Part shown: one piece after another, positions 35,461-47,339 of the stretch
Numbering within the stretch: the stretch's first letter is position 1
Layout: each line of letters begins with the position of its first letter
Assembly: GCA_012934845.2 (NCBI GenBank)
Contig: WNNJ02003633.1
Span: forward strand, 1-64,000
DNA from: Pomphorhynchus laevis
Taxonomy: Eukaryota > Acanthocephala > Palaeacanthocephala > Echinorhynchida > Pomphorhynchidae
Length of the DNA: 64,000 bases
Direction of reading: 5' to 3'
Notes under the pieces: model-generated
What the model was told of the DNA's origin: nothing
The model's database searches: none
The model's input: the letters and a program-made list of their open reading frames with translations, nothing else
Made by a program: the position numbers and the translations under genes

Positions 35461-36084
35461 TCGTTAGTGTACTGCCTCTACAACCCGACCTCCAGATCAG
35501 TGAAAACAATGCACAATATTTTCTAATTTGCTTATTTAAGTAACTATTATGTTATCTTATCTTAGTTATCGCGTAGTTTTAAAATAGTTAAGAAATAACG
35601 TAACAGTTAAAATGCTATCGGATAGAGTGTGAAAAAATGTCAGTTGCCATTTTTAATTTTTATAAGCATTCTATTTTTCCTTAATTAAAGGTAAATATTT
35701 TTATAATTTGTTTATAAAAATCTTAAAATACCGTTGTAATGAATGATTGTCTTCAGCATTATAAAATATATTGTGATATACCATTGGACACTATCATGAA
35801 TCTCTAAAGGGTCTTGAAAACGATTGTTCGATTAAAGTTTTTGTTTAGATATACGCCTTGTACTGTACGTGAGATTGTTCCATGATCACTTGCTCGAAAC
35901 CTAAATGTTTCCTTAATTGTAGCACAAACAAATTTATGGTAGTTATAACATAAATTATTCTAAACGACTTTGTTACTTACGTCGTACGGATGTAGAAAAA
36001 CGACTATTTCTTAACGATATTAACGGCCTATGACATGTTTTCAACCGAAATACACTCCAATAATTCACATATGAACGTAGTGAG

Positions 36085-37165
36085 TTGAGTTTTGAAACAA
36101 TTATTACAAGTCACTGTTCTATAATGGATAAAAAGGGTATAAAGGTTGAATCAGATAATAAAACTATACCTATATTATATTGGAATCCAAAATTACATAA
36201 AAATCCAATAAAACATAGGTTCATATGTAGTGCGTTTAAATGTACATTAAAACCACTTTCTGTCTATATGAATAAAATACTTAAAGTAATTAAAGCACAC
36301 TTTAAAAAATATTGCAAAGTAATCGAAATTAATACTGGTATAAAACACTATTTCAGTATTAATTACACAAAAGAATGTTTAGAAAACACAAAATGAACAA
36401 ATTTTCACAATATAAATACATACGATTTTAGTACGCTTTATACATATCTAGATTTAGTAGATATTAAAGAAGCGTTAGTAAAATTAATCAATCTTATATT
36501 CGAAAAAAGATATTCATATATATGTTATAATAATTATAACGCCTATCTAACAAAAATAAAACCATCAAGTAAATACAAATATATGGAATTGAATTAATAG
36601 AATACTTAAATATTTCAATAAATCAAAATTATTTAAAGGTAGGGACATTTATATTCAGACAAATAAAAGGTGTTACAATGGGAGGTAATAGTAGCCCAAT
36701 TATAGCTGACTTGTTTTTAAGCTTTATAGAATATGAATTTGTTCATAACTGTGTAAAAACTACATCTAAACTATATAAATATATGAAATATATGTTTCAA
36801 TATATAGATAATATATGTGTATTTAATTCTAATAATTTTTATTCAATTAGTGAGCACATTTATCCAGAAAGCCTTATTCTTAACAAAACCAATATTAATG
36901 ATAAAGAAGGTGTATATCTAGATATGAACATTAAATTAACATTAACTAAAACTACTATTATTTATATCGTAAAGATGACATATTTAAATTTACAAGAAAC
37001 ATATTTTTGCATGAGCATTCATGCATACCATATAATATAAAATATAATACATTAAATAATGAAATTTTAAGAATTGCAAAATTTGTAACGATATTGGCTT
37101 TCTTCAAAATCATTTAAATAATTTAATGGATACATATTTTAAGCTAGGTTACTATAAAAATAACA
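36085..37165 (+). mobile_element. PLE reverse transcriptase, left part of a LINE-split copy
   Basis: The plus strand encodes PLE-type RT blocks. ILYWNPKLHKNPIKHRFICS lies near 36170-36230, a TYLDLVDIKEAL region near 36450, GVTMGGNSSPIIADLFLSF near 36670-36720 (family: GxPMGxxxSPxxADLFL) and FQYIDNICVFN near 36795, where the better copy has YIDD. It continues to the coding tail near 37165, where LINE-A interrupts it; the remaining coding tail resumes at 41037-41100. The frame is broken more than once. There is no upstream N-terminal part. Confidence 0.82.
37153..37165 (+). repeat. Left target-site duplication of LINE-A (13 bp)
   Basis: TATAAAAATAACA occurs here and again at 41037-41049, bracketing the LINE exactly. 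The flanking PLE sequence is continuous across the insertion when compared with the PLE at 41494-42144. Confidence 0.9.
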
Positions 37166-37187
37166 AAAAACGTGTAGATAGATAATC

Positions 37188-38426
37188 ATGTGTTTGAACG
37201 ATAACGTGTCAGAGCTTTCAAACAATTCCACTAAAACAATGCAAAATTCCTCCAATTTCGAAGGGAATTCAACATTTTCAGGTACAGTTTCATCTTTTAA
37301 CAAGCAAAACAAAGTAAGTAACGTTTGTGATTCTCAAAATGAAGAGGGTTACTCCCTCCAGTACCCAAATTAGTAAATCTCGCGATAATCACGGCAATTA
37401 AACCGATAGAAAAGCATTGCCTTTTCAAGACATTTCTTCGGGAATTTGCAATGAAACGTAACAATCGCATTATATTTAACTCGGTTAAAGTACTTGATAA
37501 CTCTCTAAGAGTATCTTTCACGAGCCACGACATTTTAAAAGAATTTAACGAGTACTTTGGGGCTCATATGAAGGATATTGGGACAATTACTTTGAAGCCA
37601 ATCTTGGCAACTATTAAAATTTCTAACTTCCCTCCTCAGATGGAGGAGGAAGATCTTAACTTGATTCAGGAAAGATATGATTTAGCGAATTTAAGACAAC
37701 TAAAGGGAAGGGATGGTGCGGACCTTCCTATCGCTTTCTGCTCCGCTGAATTGAACAAAGCACAGGTTCTGGCAAATAGTAGAAGTAACCCGTTCCTAGG
37801 GTACAACCTTTCCTTCCAGCTGGTTGAACAGGACAACCTCACTTACCCTCATTGCGGGGGTTGTCACAAGTGGGGCCACTGGAAATCTACCTGTTCTGCC
37901 ACACCTCACTGTGGGGTTTGTGGTAATGAGTCCTGTCATCATTTGCTATTAGGGGAAAAATGTGCTGCTCCCCCAGTCTGCTCGAATTGCAAGGGAGCAC
38001 ACCCCGCCTGGTCAAGAAGGTGCCAGGTGTTTAAAGATTACAAAAAGAGTTTTGGCACTCCCTATCAACCGAAATCCTCCTTCGTGGATGCAGCAAAAGG
38101 TCCTGTCATCGTGGATGGTAGAATGTCTGATGCTGATCTGATGAGGATTATAAACAAGAATAAAACCGAAACTATTGCCTCCATGGAGCTTATGATCAAA
38201 CAGTTAGTTTCATCTCTTTTGGGTGCGGCCCCAGAACCGGTGGCCACAGTATTGCAGTCCAGCAAAAACGCGGCGCCTCCGCCCCAAAAGTCCCACCACC
38301 GAAGGTCGGGCGACTGCTGAAGGAAAATAATACAACGAGGGGAAATGAAGATATTGCCCAGGGGGCTCCATCCTCGGATGGGGCTAGTGGCAAGGGGGTG
38401 ACCCTCTTGCACCTAGTTCTGTCTAG
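37188..38426 (+). pseudogene. LINE-A ORF1 (Gag-like, zinc knuckles)
   Basis: It would bind element RNA and form the RNP. The N-terminal segment starts MCLNDNVSELSNN and is low-complexity. After a one-base frame offset near 37350 comes an RRM-like region (KPILATIKISNFPPQMEEED, about 37597-37656). Three Cys/His units follow: CGGCHKWGHWKSTC, CGVCGNESC...C and CSNCKGAHPAWSRRC (37850-38030). A second offset in a C/A run near 38285 moves the last 45 codons out of frame. The stop at 38424-38426 lies 32 bases before the ORF2 Met codon. Confidence 0.85.
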
Positions 38427-38458
38427 GTTGGCTGCTCCCATCCAACTGATCTGCCACA

Positions 38459-40909
38459 ATGGTGAGTAAACCCGAGCCTTTTTCACTGAATATTCTTCAG
38501 TGGAATTCGGGAGGTGCTTCTGCCCTTAGACTTTTATCTGGAAGAGACGCAGATGTTATAGTTTTTCAGGAGACGCGGTCTATTCGTCTCCCCTAGGACA
38601 TTACTCGATTTATCCCCAAGCAAATTTGTTCACACTATACTCTGTACATAACCCCACCTCACTCCTCTTCATCTCAAGGACTCTTGACCTTAGTTAAGTG
38701 CTCCCTAAGATCTTCCCTCCTGCTAAATTACTCTTGTTCAGCCCTGTCCTGTTTGGTAGTTTCACTCGTTAAGAACGGTAAACGCCTCAGTCTAGCCAAT
38801 GTCTACATCCGTCCAGGGGAGGTCCACAAGAACCGTGCTCTCCTGGATGGTATAATTGATGGCGGCTACGACATGGTACTAGGTGACTTTAACGACAGAA
38901 CTGGTCGTTGGATTAATGCAGCACTCCGCAGAGCCAGGAACGGTTATCTTATTCATAAACCACCCTCACCCACCTTTCATTGCATATCAACGAATTCACT
39001 CCTCGACTTATTACTGATCCATGAGAAGTGGTTGCTAAAACCCTTCTGTACGGAGCAGTCGCGACAACATCTGTCCACCTCTCATGATCTAATTCGTTGG
39101 CGGTTAGAAGAGGATACACTGCTTCGTAGAAGATTCCACTTTGACCCGATCAGAGTGGCTTTCTTCCAGGCAGCTATCCAACGCTTCCCCCGAGTTGGTA
39201 ATGAGAGTTTATCCAAATTTAATTCCTACCTCTCTTCGCAAGCTACCGCGATTTTATCGACTACCTATAAAGGTCGCTTATACAATCCCACTCCGACAAA
39301 ACTCAAGGTCCTAGCTAAATTGTTGAACCTTCCTAATCTCTCTGCTTCCGCCAGACAAACCCTCTCGAAGGAATACTGGAGCACTAGATATAGGTTCCAG
39401 CTGAGTAGGGATAGGACGAATATTGCTCGTTTGAACCCTTCTCAGTCTTCCTTTTGGAAGATATTCAAGAAGGAGAAGTTTGTTTGTTGGAAGGATAGGG
39501 CCTTGGGCTGGATCGGTAGTATAGGCCTTGATAAAGTTTTAGCGGAGTCACTATCCTTACACAATTATGGAGCCACGCAATCACCGCAACCAATCCCGCC
39601 CTAGGGAGACTTCAGGAGTAGAGACTTATCTGTCACAGATATTCTCAACGCCTGGGGGCCTCTTCCGGGCACTTCCAAATCCGTCGCTCCACTATCTTCT
39701 CGTGTCTGTCAGCTATTGACAGCCGATCAAAGAAGGGAGGTGGCCGTCACAATGCTATTAGCCACCCCATCCGATGTGGCCGGCATCAACATTAGCAAGA
39801 GAATTTTTATTCCAAAAAAGTATCCGGTCTCTTGTCCTAAAGACCTGCGGCCCATTTCGATTCAAAATTCCCTCGTCTCGATCTACGAAAAAGCGCTTGC
39901 GCGTAGAATCCGCGATCATTTGATTAGGCGAAATTTAATCCCACCTGGATTCCATGGGTTTGTCAAAGGTCGCTCGGTCCATTCAGCAGTTGGTGAAGTG
40001 CATCGGTTTTGTCAGGAGAACAGTCATCAACTAGTTGTGGCTGTTTTCCTTGATTTTTCCGCTGCATTTGATCGCATCTCCATTCCATTTGTTATCTCTT
40101 CTCTCAGGTCCCTCGGGTTGCCTGCGAGAATCGTTAACAGAGTGGAGATACTGCTGTACACAAAGCGATTTTATTATGAGGACGACCCTGATGCGCGTCA
40201 GTTCTACCCTATTACGGGTGTGCCTCAAGGTTCACAACTTTCTCCAATCTTATATCTTGCTGCCTCAATTATTCTATTTAAAATATTTAAACGTGAACAA
40301 CGTCTAGTGGTGTACGCTGATGACATCACAGCCCTGTTCTCTGAACGCAGGTGTAAAGATGTAGTCTCTGACATCAGCCGTTTCTTTTCAAGATTAAAAG
40401 ACCAGCTACCCCAATCCAATCTTATTTTAAACTCCGCAAAATCGCAGGTGGTAGTTTTTCATGGCTCCCCTGCGACGAAGAAAAAACTTAAGAGACTAGC
40501 ACTCTCGGCGCTCTCCTCCATATTTGCCTCTGAACCACTCCCTTCCTTCACAAGTCGAGTAAAATACCTGGGGTTCACCGTTTCGGTGAACTGGTCGGCG
40601 AAAGCCGACCTGGATAGACTCAAACGTATCCTGAAGAGAGCTAGGTGGGCTCTGAAACGGGCTCAGCATCTGTCGTTGAATGGGAAAACCCAGGTACGCC
40701 TTTGGGGTACCTGGGCTATCTCGGGATTAGTCTTCTTCTCAAGAGGACGTCCCCCAGAACAAAGGCTAAGGTTTCTTAAGCTCCTCGTCTCTCGTTTACC
40801 CAGTATCGTCCGCACCGATTGGATTCTTCGGGGGGTGAGAGACCCCGGGTGGTTCAATCGGAAAGCGGCGTGTTGGATTGGTTGGGGGCTCAGATCCCCA
40901 TGGATTTGA
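38459..40909 (+). pseudogene. LINE-A ORF2 (APE endonuclease + RT), two stops
   Basis: 816 codons in one frame from the Met at 38459. The endonuclease carries SLNILQWNSGG (start), VIVFQETRSI (the QET block), YDMVLGDFNDRTGRW (the GDFN block, about 38868) and SHDLIRW (about 39082). The RT has RPISIQN, FLDFSAAFDRIS (about 40050), GVPQGSQLSPILY (about 40217) and YADD (about 40315). In-frame TAG codons lie at 38594-38596 and 39602-39604. The encoded enzyme would nick DNA and copy its own RNA there. The C-terminus ends GWGLRSPWI. Confidence 0.9.
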
Positions 40910-41036
40910 AGCCAGAATAATGGTGAAGACTAGACAATGATTATGAAGATCTGCTTCGAAACTATTTGTCTTGGACTTTCTGTTGTTAATATTTACTTAT
41001 TTATCCTTTTGTATGAGTAAGAAAATCTATTATTAT

Positions 41037-41100
41037 TATAAAAATAACATCAAGCAGAAAATAGTAAAATATATAAATCAACACAATAATATAAAGAATA
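41037..41100 (+). mobile_element. PLE coding tail, right part of the LINE-split copy
   Basis: It begins with the second copy of the target duplication and continues the PLE frame (KQKIVKYINQHNNIKNIF) in agreement with the minus-strand PLE at 41540-41605. It stops at 41100, just before the inverted terminal segment C. Confidence 0.8.
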
Positions 41101-41112
41101 TCTTTATTAAAT

Positions 41113-41515
41113 CAGCTAACTGAGTCTACGTATTGTTATATAATTATAAAATAAACAAAACATTATAATGCTAAATCAAAATTTAATAATTAAATAATAA
41201 AATTAATAATTGTTTTTAGATTTTCTATAATTTAAATCAAGTTAAAAAATAAAAAATAAAAAATAAAATAAAAAATAAAATAAAATTTAAAATAAACGTC
41301 ATTTTTATGAATTGACTAATAAATAACAGACGTTGTATCATAATAAGAATTAGAGGTCATCAGGAGGAACTGCTATGCTATCAGGTTTCGGCCCCTAACT
41401 CCTCTACCAAACATAGCAGCGGGGCCAAATACATGCTAATGATGTATTTCCTCTGAAATAACTATCTAGTATCTTATTCTAACGCAAAGTATATTATTTA
41501 TTATCCATCCATAAA
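41113..41515 (-). mobile_element. PLE terminal segment C
   Basis: Minus-strand terminal repeat following directly on the RT frame at 41494. From inside out it holds a structured block (41355-41455) with GGCCCC, CTGCTATG, GGGGCC and CATAGCAG, then an ATTAGTCAATTC block, an AT-rich tract containing TTGATTTAGCATTAT, and the end motif ATACGTAGACTCAGTTAGCT at about 41115-41135. It is the best-preserved copy of the structured block. It recurs inverted at 42222-42548. Confidence 0.85.
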
Positions 41516-42180
41516 AATTTGCCACTTAAGAGTTTAAATTTATTCTTTATATTATTGTGTTGATTTATATATTTTACTATTTTCTGCTTGATGTTATTTT
41601 TATAGTAACCTAGTTTAAAATATGTATCTATTAAATTATTTAAATGATTTTGAAGAAAGCCAATATCATTACATATTGTTGCAATTCTTAAAATTTCATT
41701 ATTTAATGTATTATATTTTATATTATATGGTATGCATGAATGCTCATGCAAAAATATGTTTCTTGTAAATTTAAATATGTCATCTTTACGATATAAATTA
41801 ATAGTAGTTTTAGTTAATGTTAATTTAATGTTCATATCTAGATATACACCTTCTTTATCATTAATATTGGTTTTGTTAAGAATAAGGCTTTCTGGATAAA
41901 TGTGCTCACTAATTGAATAAAAATTATTAGAATTAAATACACATATATCATCAATGTATCGAAACATATATTTCATATATTTATATTGTTTAGATTTAGT
42001 TTTTACACAGTTATGAACAAATTCATATTCTATAAAGCTTAAAAACAAGTCAGCTATAATTGGGCTACTATTACCACCCATTGGAACACCTTTTACTTGT
42101 CTAAATATAGATGTCCCTACTTTTAAATAATTTTGATTTATCAAAATATTTAAGTAATATCAGCTAATGATATTATAGTA
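41494..42180 (-). mobile_element. PLE reverse transcriptase, best-preserved copy
   Basis: A 216-codon minus-strand frame (42144-41494) encodes VKGVPMGGNSSPIIADLFLS, the catalytic FRYIDDICVFNS and a downstream region with FLHEHSCIPYN, ending KFLWMDNK. These blocks fit Penelope-like RTs rather than LINE or LTR RTs. The N-terminal half is missing: the copy is 5'-truncated near 42180. No GIY-YIG endonuclease follows the RT before the terminal segment, so the family either lacks it or carries it upstream. It lies between inverted terminal segments C and D. Confidence 0.85.
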
Positions 42181-42221
42181 ATATCTTTATTAGTAATATA
42201 TTTATTACTATCTAGTAATAA

Positions 42222-42548
42222 AGATACTAGATAGTTTTATCAGAGTAAATACATCCTTAGCATGCATTTGCGCCCCTGATATGTTGGGTAGAGGAGTTAG
42301 GGGCCGAAACCTGATAGCATAGCAGTTCCTTCTGATGATCTCTATCTTTATTCTGATACATCGTCTGTTCTTTATTAGTCAATTCATAAAAATTGACTTT
42401 TATTTTAACTTGATTTAAATTATAAAAAATCTTAAAACAATTATTTATTTTATTATTTAATTATTAAATTTTGATTTAGCATTATTATGTTTTGTTTATT
42501 TGATAATTATATTAAATACGTAGACTCAGTTAGCTGATTTGATTTACT
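42222..42548 (+). mobile_element. PLE terminal segment D, inverted relative to C
   Basis: It has the same order of blocks as C on the opposite strand: structured block about 42239-42340, ATTAGTCAATTC at about 42375, TTGATTTAGCATTATTATGT and the end motif AATACGTAGACTCAGTTAGC near 42515-42535. Together with C it places the truncated RT between inverted terminal repeats, an arrangement known in PLEs. Confidence 0.8.
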
Positions 42549-43850
42549 AAATTTTTTCCGATTATTCTATTTTGTGAAACTTCAGAAATTTATCCAGATG
42601 ACACTAGTCTAAATCTTAGAGCCGGTAACGCACAAATTATGTACATCGTACATATCGGATCCTATAATGCAGAAAAGACAAAATTGTTTACGATAAATTA
42701 TTTCTACTTTGTTATCCAATTATACCTTTTATATTATTCCTATGGAATAATATGAATAATTTAAGGGTATCTTACATTATTCTGTTCGCTGGTGTTTACT
42801 AACCTAACGATAATAAACGACCTTTCATTTTTAGATTTTCTGTTAAAGCTCATAGAACGTTACCTAATGAACCTATTGTTTGGTCAATCTATAGTGCTGC
42901 CGTTGCAGCAAATTCAACTATATACTTTATATCACTAAGTAATCGTATTCTCCCCTATCAAAGTAATTTCATAATCCCTGATGTATTATCGAGTGTTCTG
43001 GTAATCCAAACATCTAAACATCTACTGATGTACTTGATACTTCTTTAAACGTATTCGATTTATATCATATGGGGATGTCGATCATCTTTGCTTTTGTTAA
43101 GGGTAATTTATATCCAATATATTTTACATTGGACTTTGCAATGTCAAAATATGACATGTCTGTTTTTTAATATAAAGCACTCAGATTAAATCGACACCGT
43201 TTGCAATGTTAACCCTTTGCAATGTTAACCATCCACATGTTGAATTATGAATCTATCATAATTGTCTTGAGAGAAGTTGATGAGGTCTGTTCGTGTATTG
43301 ATCGTTATTTTGTGTTTGTAGCTATGCACAACAATCGCCATTGTCCTCTAGCAATTCATGCAGTGTTATTTGCGACTTAATTGTATTACTATTACATTCC
43401 TTGAGCATACAACATACAAAATTTAAGATCGTATCAGTTGGCTTAGATACTACTACATCTACAGTGTTAATACTGCTTTCTCGTGAAACGAGTACCATTT
43501 ACTATTTTGATTTATTTGACAGTATCAAATTAAAAATTGACACTTAATAGAGCATTCAGTTAAAGACTAATATTGTATAAGAATTGGTAGTAATATGATG
43601 AAGATTTAGACTATCCTTACGGTAGTTTAAGTTATTAAAACTTTTTATAAATTTTTATAAATCATAATCAAAGCATTACAGTGGTAGATTGATAATATAA
43701 ACATTGGTAGCTTAGTTTTTAGCAATCTTACTTTGTTTAATGAAATATGATAATATGTGCTAAAACAGTCACAAAGGTTTATGATAAAAACGAGGAAAGA
43801 TGAAAAAATAAAAAATAGCATTACGTAAAATAATATCATATAATTTTAAT
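42549..43850. other. Unassigned region with a small open frame
   Basis: The GC content is slightly higher than in neighbouring spacers. The plus-strand frame 43341-43547 (68 codons from a non-ATG start) reads CSVICDLIVLLLHSLSIQHT and later STIYYFDLFDSIKLK. Upstream text is coding-like but broken. I recognise no family; a decayed viral or host gene is possible. Confidence 0.25.
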
Positions 43851-43856
43851 ATTATA

Positions 43857-44250
43857 ATCAGATCAGCTAATTGATCAATAAATAACTGAACAATAAATAA
43901 TATAGAATGTATTGTAATTAAGATTAGATGCCATCAGCAGAAACTGATATTAATAAGTGGCACAGCCATTCTTCACCCCAGCATAACAGCGAGACCAAAT
44001 GCATACAAATGATCTATTGAAATATGTAATAAATTAAATTATTATAATGATTTTAAAGAAAGCCAATATTATTACAAATTGTTGCAATTCTTAAAATTTC
44101 ATTATTTAATGGAATATATTTTATATTATATGGTATGCATGAATGCTCATGCAAAAATATTTTTATTGTAAATTTTAAATATGTCAAATTTACGATATAA
44201 ATTAATAATCGATTTAAGAGATATAAATATATAAAATATCGCATATTTAT
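43857..44250 (-). mobile_element. PLE remnant (copy G): coding tail plus terminal segment
   Basis: The minus strand from about 44200 to 44050 encodes IFLHEHSCIPYNIKYIPLNN, as in the 42 kb copy. A decayed terminal block follows (about 44035-43890) with remains of GGTCTCGCTGTTATG and TTCTGCTGATGGCATC, then the end motif TTAGCTGATCTGATTAT at about 43857-43873. The AT-rich tract of the other copies is deleted. Confidence 0.7.
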
Positions 44251-44344
44251 TATTCATTTTATATTTTCATATAAATATATGTAAATATATATAATGTTAA
44301 TATATAGCATTACTTGTATTTTTACGATAATTAAAAAGCAAATA

Positions 44345-44445
44345 AACTTTATTAGCACATATTCGCAATGCAATTGGCCTTTGCAGATAATTTTTCTGAA
44401 GAGGCTCATTGCATTAGTGCAAATTTACTAATAAAGCTGATCCAT
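44345..44445. repeat. Imperfect 40-bp-arm inverted repeat
   Basis: AACTTTATTAGCACATATTC and TTCGCAATGCAATTGGCCT face an imperfect reverse complement. The TTTTTCTGAAGAGGC core also occurs on the minus strand at about 29736-29750, so it is a dispersed family. Confidence 0.6.
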
Positions 44446-46389
44446 TTTTAATTTTTGGGAAAGCCAAGATTATTTACCCCGAAAATAATCTTACGTTGTA
44501 TAATATTAATCTACATATTAAATTAGATTGCCAAAAAGAAAAAGATACATTATTTTTATTTTAAAACATGTTTAACTTTATAATGAATCATTATATCATT
44601 GTATTATATCTTTATATTATCATTATATCATTAAAAGTATTGTATCATTAAATCATTATATGATATCACTATAATAATGTATCATATCGTACTTTTACAA
44701 CGGAAACATGTAACTTATAAAACATCAAATATTGGTGATAATACCATTAATCGCTGTCCGATATCTATTTATATATATCATATTCGCCACGATATTAGCT
44801 CAGAAATAATTTAACCGAAAGAAATCAATACAGAAAAAACAGTACAGTTTCGGTCGCCTGTTGTCTAACCTTTAATCTATAAACGAAAATCATTTATAAT
44901 ACAAAGTACAAAAATATTACGGTGAACAAATCTAATTACTTTTACTTATTCTTGTTCACATCTATTTATTTTATAACAATTCAGTATATTTACACTTTAT
45001 AATTATTAAACCTGCCCACACATCATCTACAATACATTTGTAATCATTATATAGGTGTTCTCAAGTAATATACGAATTGAATATTTACAAGATCGATACG
45101 ACAATATACTGATTTGAAATAAACCAAAAATTTATTAAGGAATGATAAAAATGTATTAAGGAATTGGTCTATGATGGGATATTTTATCCCAGCATAAATT
45201 GCGGACGGATTCAAAGAGTAGACAAACAAATACGATTCTGAAAAGAATATGCTGATTATGTATTTGAAAAACGAAGAGAGCAGTATTGGAGCCTAAAAGA
45301 ATAGCAAAAAAACCAAAATGCATTGGAAGTTATGAAATACAACATGAAACAGAAAGAGTAATTTTTTATAAATGACAATATAGTTACAGACCAGCACAAA
45401 ATATTACATTCATTATGGAGAGGAAATATAAAAGATAGATCAAATTCCTTTACTTCATAAGTACAAAAGGAGCAACCCCTGCTTTTATCAATCACAGCAT
45501 ACACTTTATGGAAGCATTCTAAGAATTTACCGCCAATGCAACGCATAATCAATCAAGTGACTTGCGGTTTTAAATATGCAAAATCTTTATACTTCAAGCA
45601 GTAAATAAAAAATAAGGCAATTAAATATATGAGTACAGAATAAATTTGCCTTTTGTATGCCACAATAAAAGTTCCGAATGTTAATTATATCATGGTTTGA
45701 ATATTAATTATATAAAAGTTAATTATCTCCAACAAACATTGACGTTACATTGTTAAAAGTCAAGGCTTATGCAAAGGCAGAAAAATTATTTTAATTTTTA
45801 GGGCCAGTAATAAAAAACACGCAGTAAAAAGAGCAATGGAAAGCGCGCCGCATGTTTTTTTTTGCGATAACTTGAAAGATACGAAAATTAAGGATATGGT
45901 TTGCATCAGCAACATATTATTGCATAGTTAATGACGCTGTACAAAATTCGATTGGGAAATGATACTCGTATTTAATCGTTGATTATTAAATATCAAAGAT
46001 GATTAAACACATGTTAAAAAATAATTATTAAACACATTGTATTAAGAAACATCATTGAAAGCATTTACCGATAATTGATTCTCAGTAAATTACATTTTGA
46101 ATGTATGGTAATGTAGCACTTTGTATATATTGTATGTGTAAACGAACGAGCTACGTATATGCGAACTGGGTAGGTATGACAAATAAGTATCAATTAGAAT
46201 AATATTTGATTAAAATTTGTCCGATAATATGTTCATTGTGCTTTCATATCGTGTAGGGCACTTAAATATCGAGATAAAGAATAAAAACGAAATTATTGTT
46301 CATAAATTTTTGACTATTACAATATAGTTCTAAATTTTTTTGGAAGATAAAAGTTTTGCCGTACAAATTAAAAAATGAAATTACAGATA
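44446..46389. other. AT-rich region, no recognised gene
   Basis: The longest frame is 45552-45256 on the minus strand, 98 codons with MIMRCIGGKFLECFHKVYAV. It has coding-like composition but no recognised domain and no partner frames. Otherwise there are low-complexity ATT/TATC tracts (about 44570-44700). Confidence 0.35.
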
Positions 46390-46850
46390 TCATAATTTTA
46401 ATTTTAAAACACCTTCTCCATTGCGTTCTAAAGTGGATCTGCATTGTAGTTATATCCACCCGACGGTTCATAGTCGCGAGCCCATTCATTCGTAAGATTT
46501 AGATCTTTTAATTGACTCGGAGCAAGCCCGCACATATTGGTGGGCACTTGTAATCCATAATCTTTTAATCTTAGGAATTCTCGAAAATCTTCACACTTTT
46601 TATATCGGTTGATTTGACTGTATATGGATTTTGGTATGTTCATCAGAACCCTTTGTCGGGTTCAGTGATATGCGGGAAACGCTGGCGAATGAAGGCTCCG
46701 TAGGCCCGCTTTCAGAAATATTTAATTCGCGGACTTCGGCAACTGCTTCTTCGTCTGATTGGGGTAATTCTTTTTGGCCATCATCATTCGGACGCATATG
46801 TATTATCGTGGAGTCAAGAAAATCGTAATCAGGTGTTGAGTATAGTTCTT
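46390..46850 (-). pseudogene. Decayed gene of unknown identity
   Basis: A minus-strand coding stretch opens around 46845 (ELYSTPDYDFLDSTIIHMRP) and continues with a Glu/Ser-rich segment (KELPQSDEEAVAEVRELNIS) to about 46660. There the frame changes by one base, and VLMNIPKSIYSQINRYKKCE continues to a stop near 46428 after GGYNYNADPL. The sharp rise in GC and the acidic, low-repeat composition look like a real host or element gene. A TTAAAAG before the first part could be a splice acceptor. I do not recognise the family. Confidence 0.4.
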
Positions 46851-47019
46851 TTAAGTCTTATGTTTTAATAATTATTCCCGTTATGGTCGAAATGGTTATT
46901 TCGATTATAGTCGTTTAACGCCCTGTACAATATTGGATGAAATGTTTTTTTATTTAAAATTAGTTTTTTATTTGGAATTGTGATGTAATTTGTGTGTTCT
47001 AGAGTGATGTAGCTGATAA

Positions 47020-47160
47020 TTAGCGAAACATTGACATGCATATAATTAACATTATAATATGAATATTATTGTATGACATGTATTCAATTATATTCGATAG
47101 CTGGGATGACCTTCGATTGCTATCATCAAATGGCCAGGCGGTTGTGTCCTACCGGTACTT
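47020..47160. repeat. Foldback-like repeat with TAGCGAAA / TTTCGNTAG-type ends
   Basis: GTAGCTGATAATTAGCGAAA and, about 85 bases later, TATTCGATAGCTGGGATGAC resemble the arms of the 11836-12045 foldback. The inner parts pair imperfectly (ACATGCATATAATT with AATTATATTCGAT). Confidence 0.45.
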
Positions 47161-47339
47161 TCGGGTATACAATTATGCAAGGAGAAATATGATAGAACTT
47201 ACCCAAAAAATGAGATGAAAATTAAAAATAGAAAAACAAGTTCAGGTTTTTAAGGTTTAAAGAATGGAATGTTTCATTTATACGGCAACCATAACTGTTA
47301 TAATGTGCGTTGAAGAAGGTTATCTCGTAAACTTACATG

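Larger units (their letters stand above)
37166..41036 (+). mobile_element. Full-length LINE-A inserted in a PLE
   Basis: 3871 bp between 13-bp target duplications. The order is a 22-base 5' leader, ORF1, a short gap, ORF2, a 3' UTR of about 110 bases and an (ATT)n tail. The type is an APE-endonuclease LINE of the Jockey/I group by its endonuclease and RT blocks and its simple-repeat tail; the exact clade cannot be fixed by eye. No RNase H is seen. It is nearly intact: ORF2 has two premature stops and ORF1 at least two frame offsets. Confidence 0.93.

Noticed and set aside
41355-41455. Standard hammerhead ribozyme in the PLE terminal segment
   Set aside because: CTGATGA lies after GAAA with too few bases between them for stems III and I, so the core order does not fit any of the three types.
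42549-43850. Viral gene remnant
   Set aside because: The small frame with YYFDLFDS gave only a vague impression of a viral enzyme; no set of motifs supports it.
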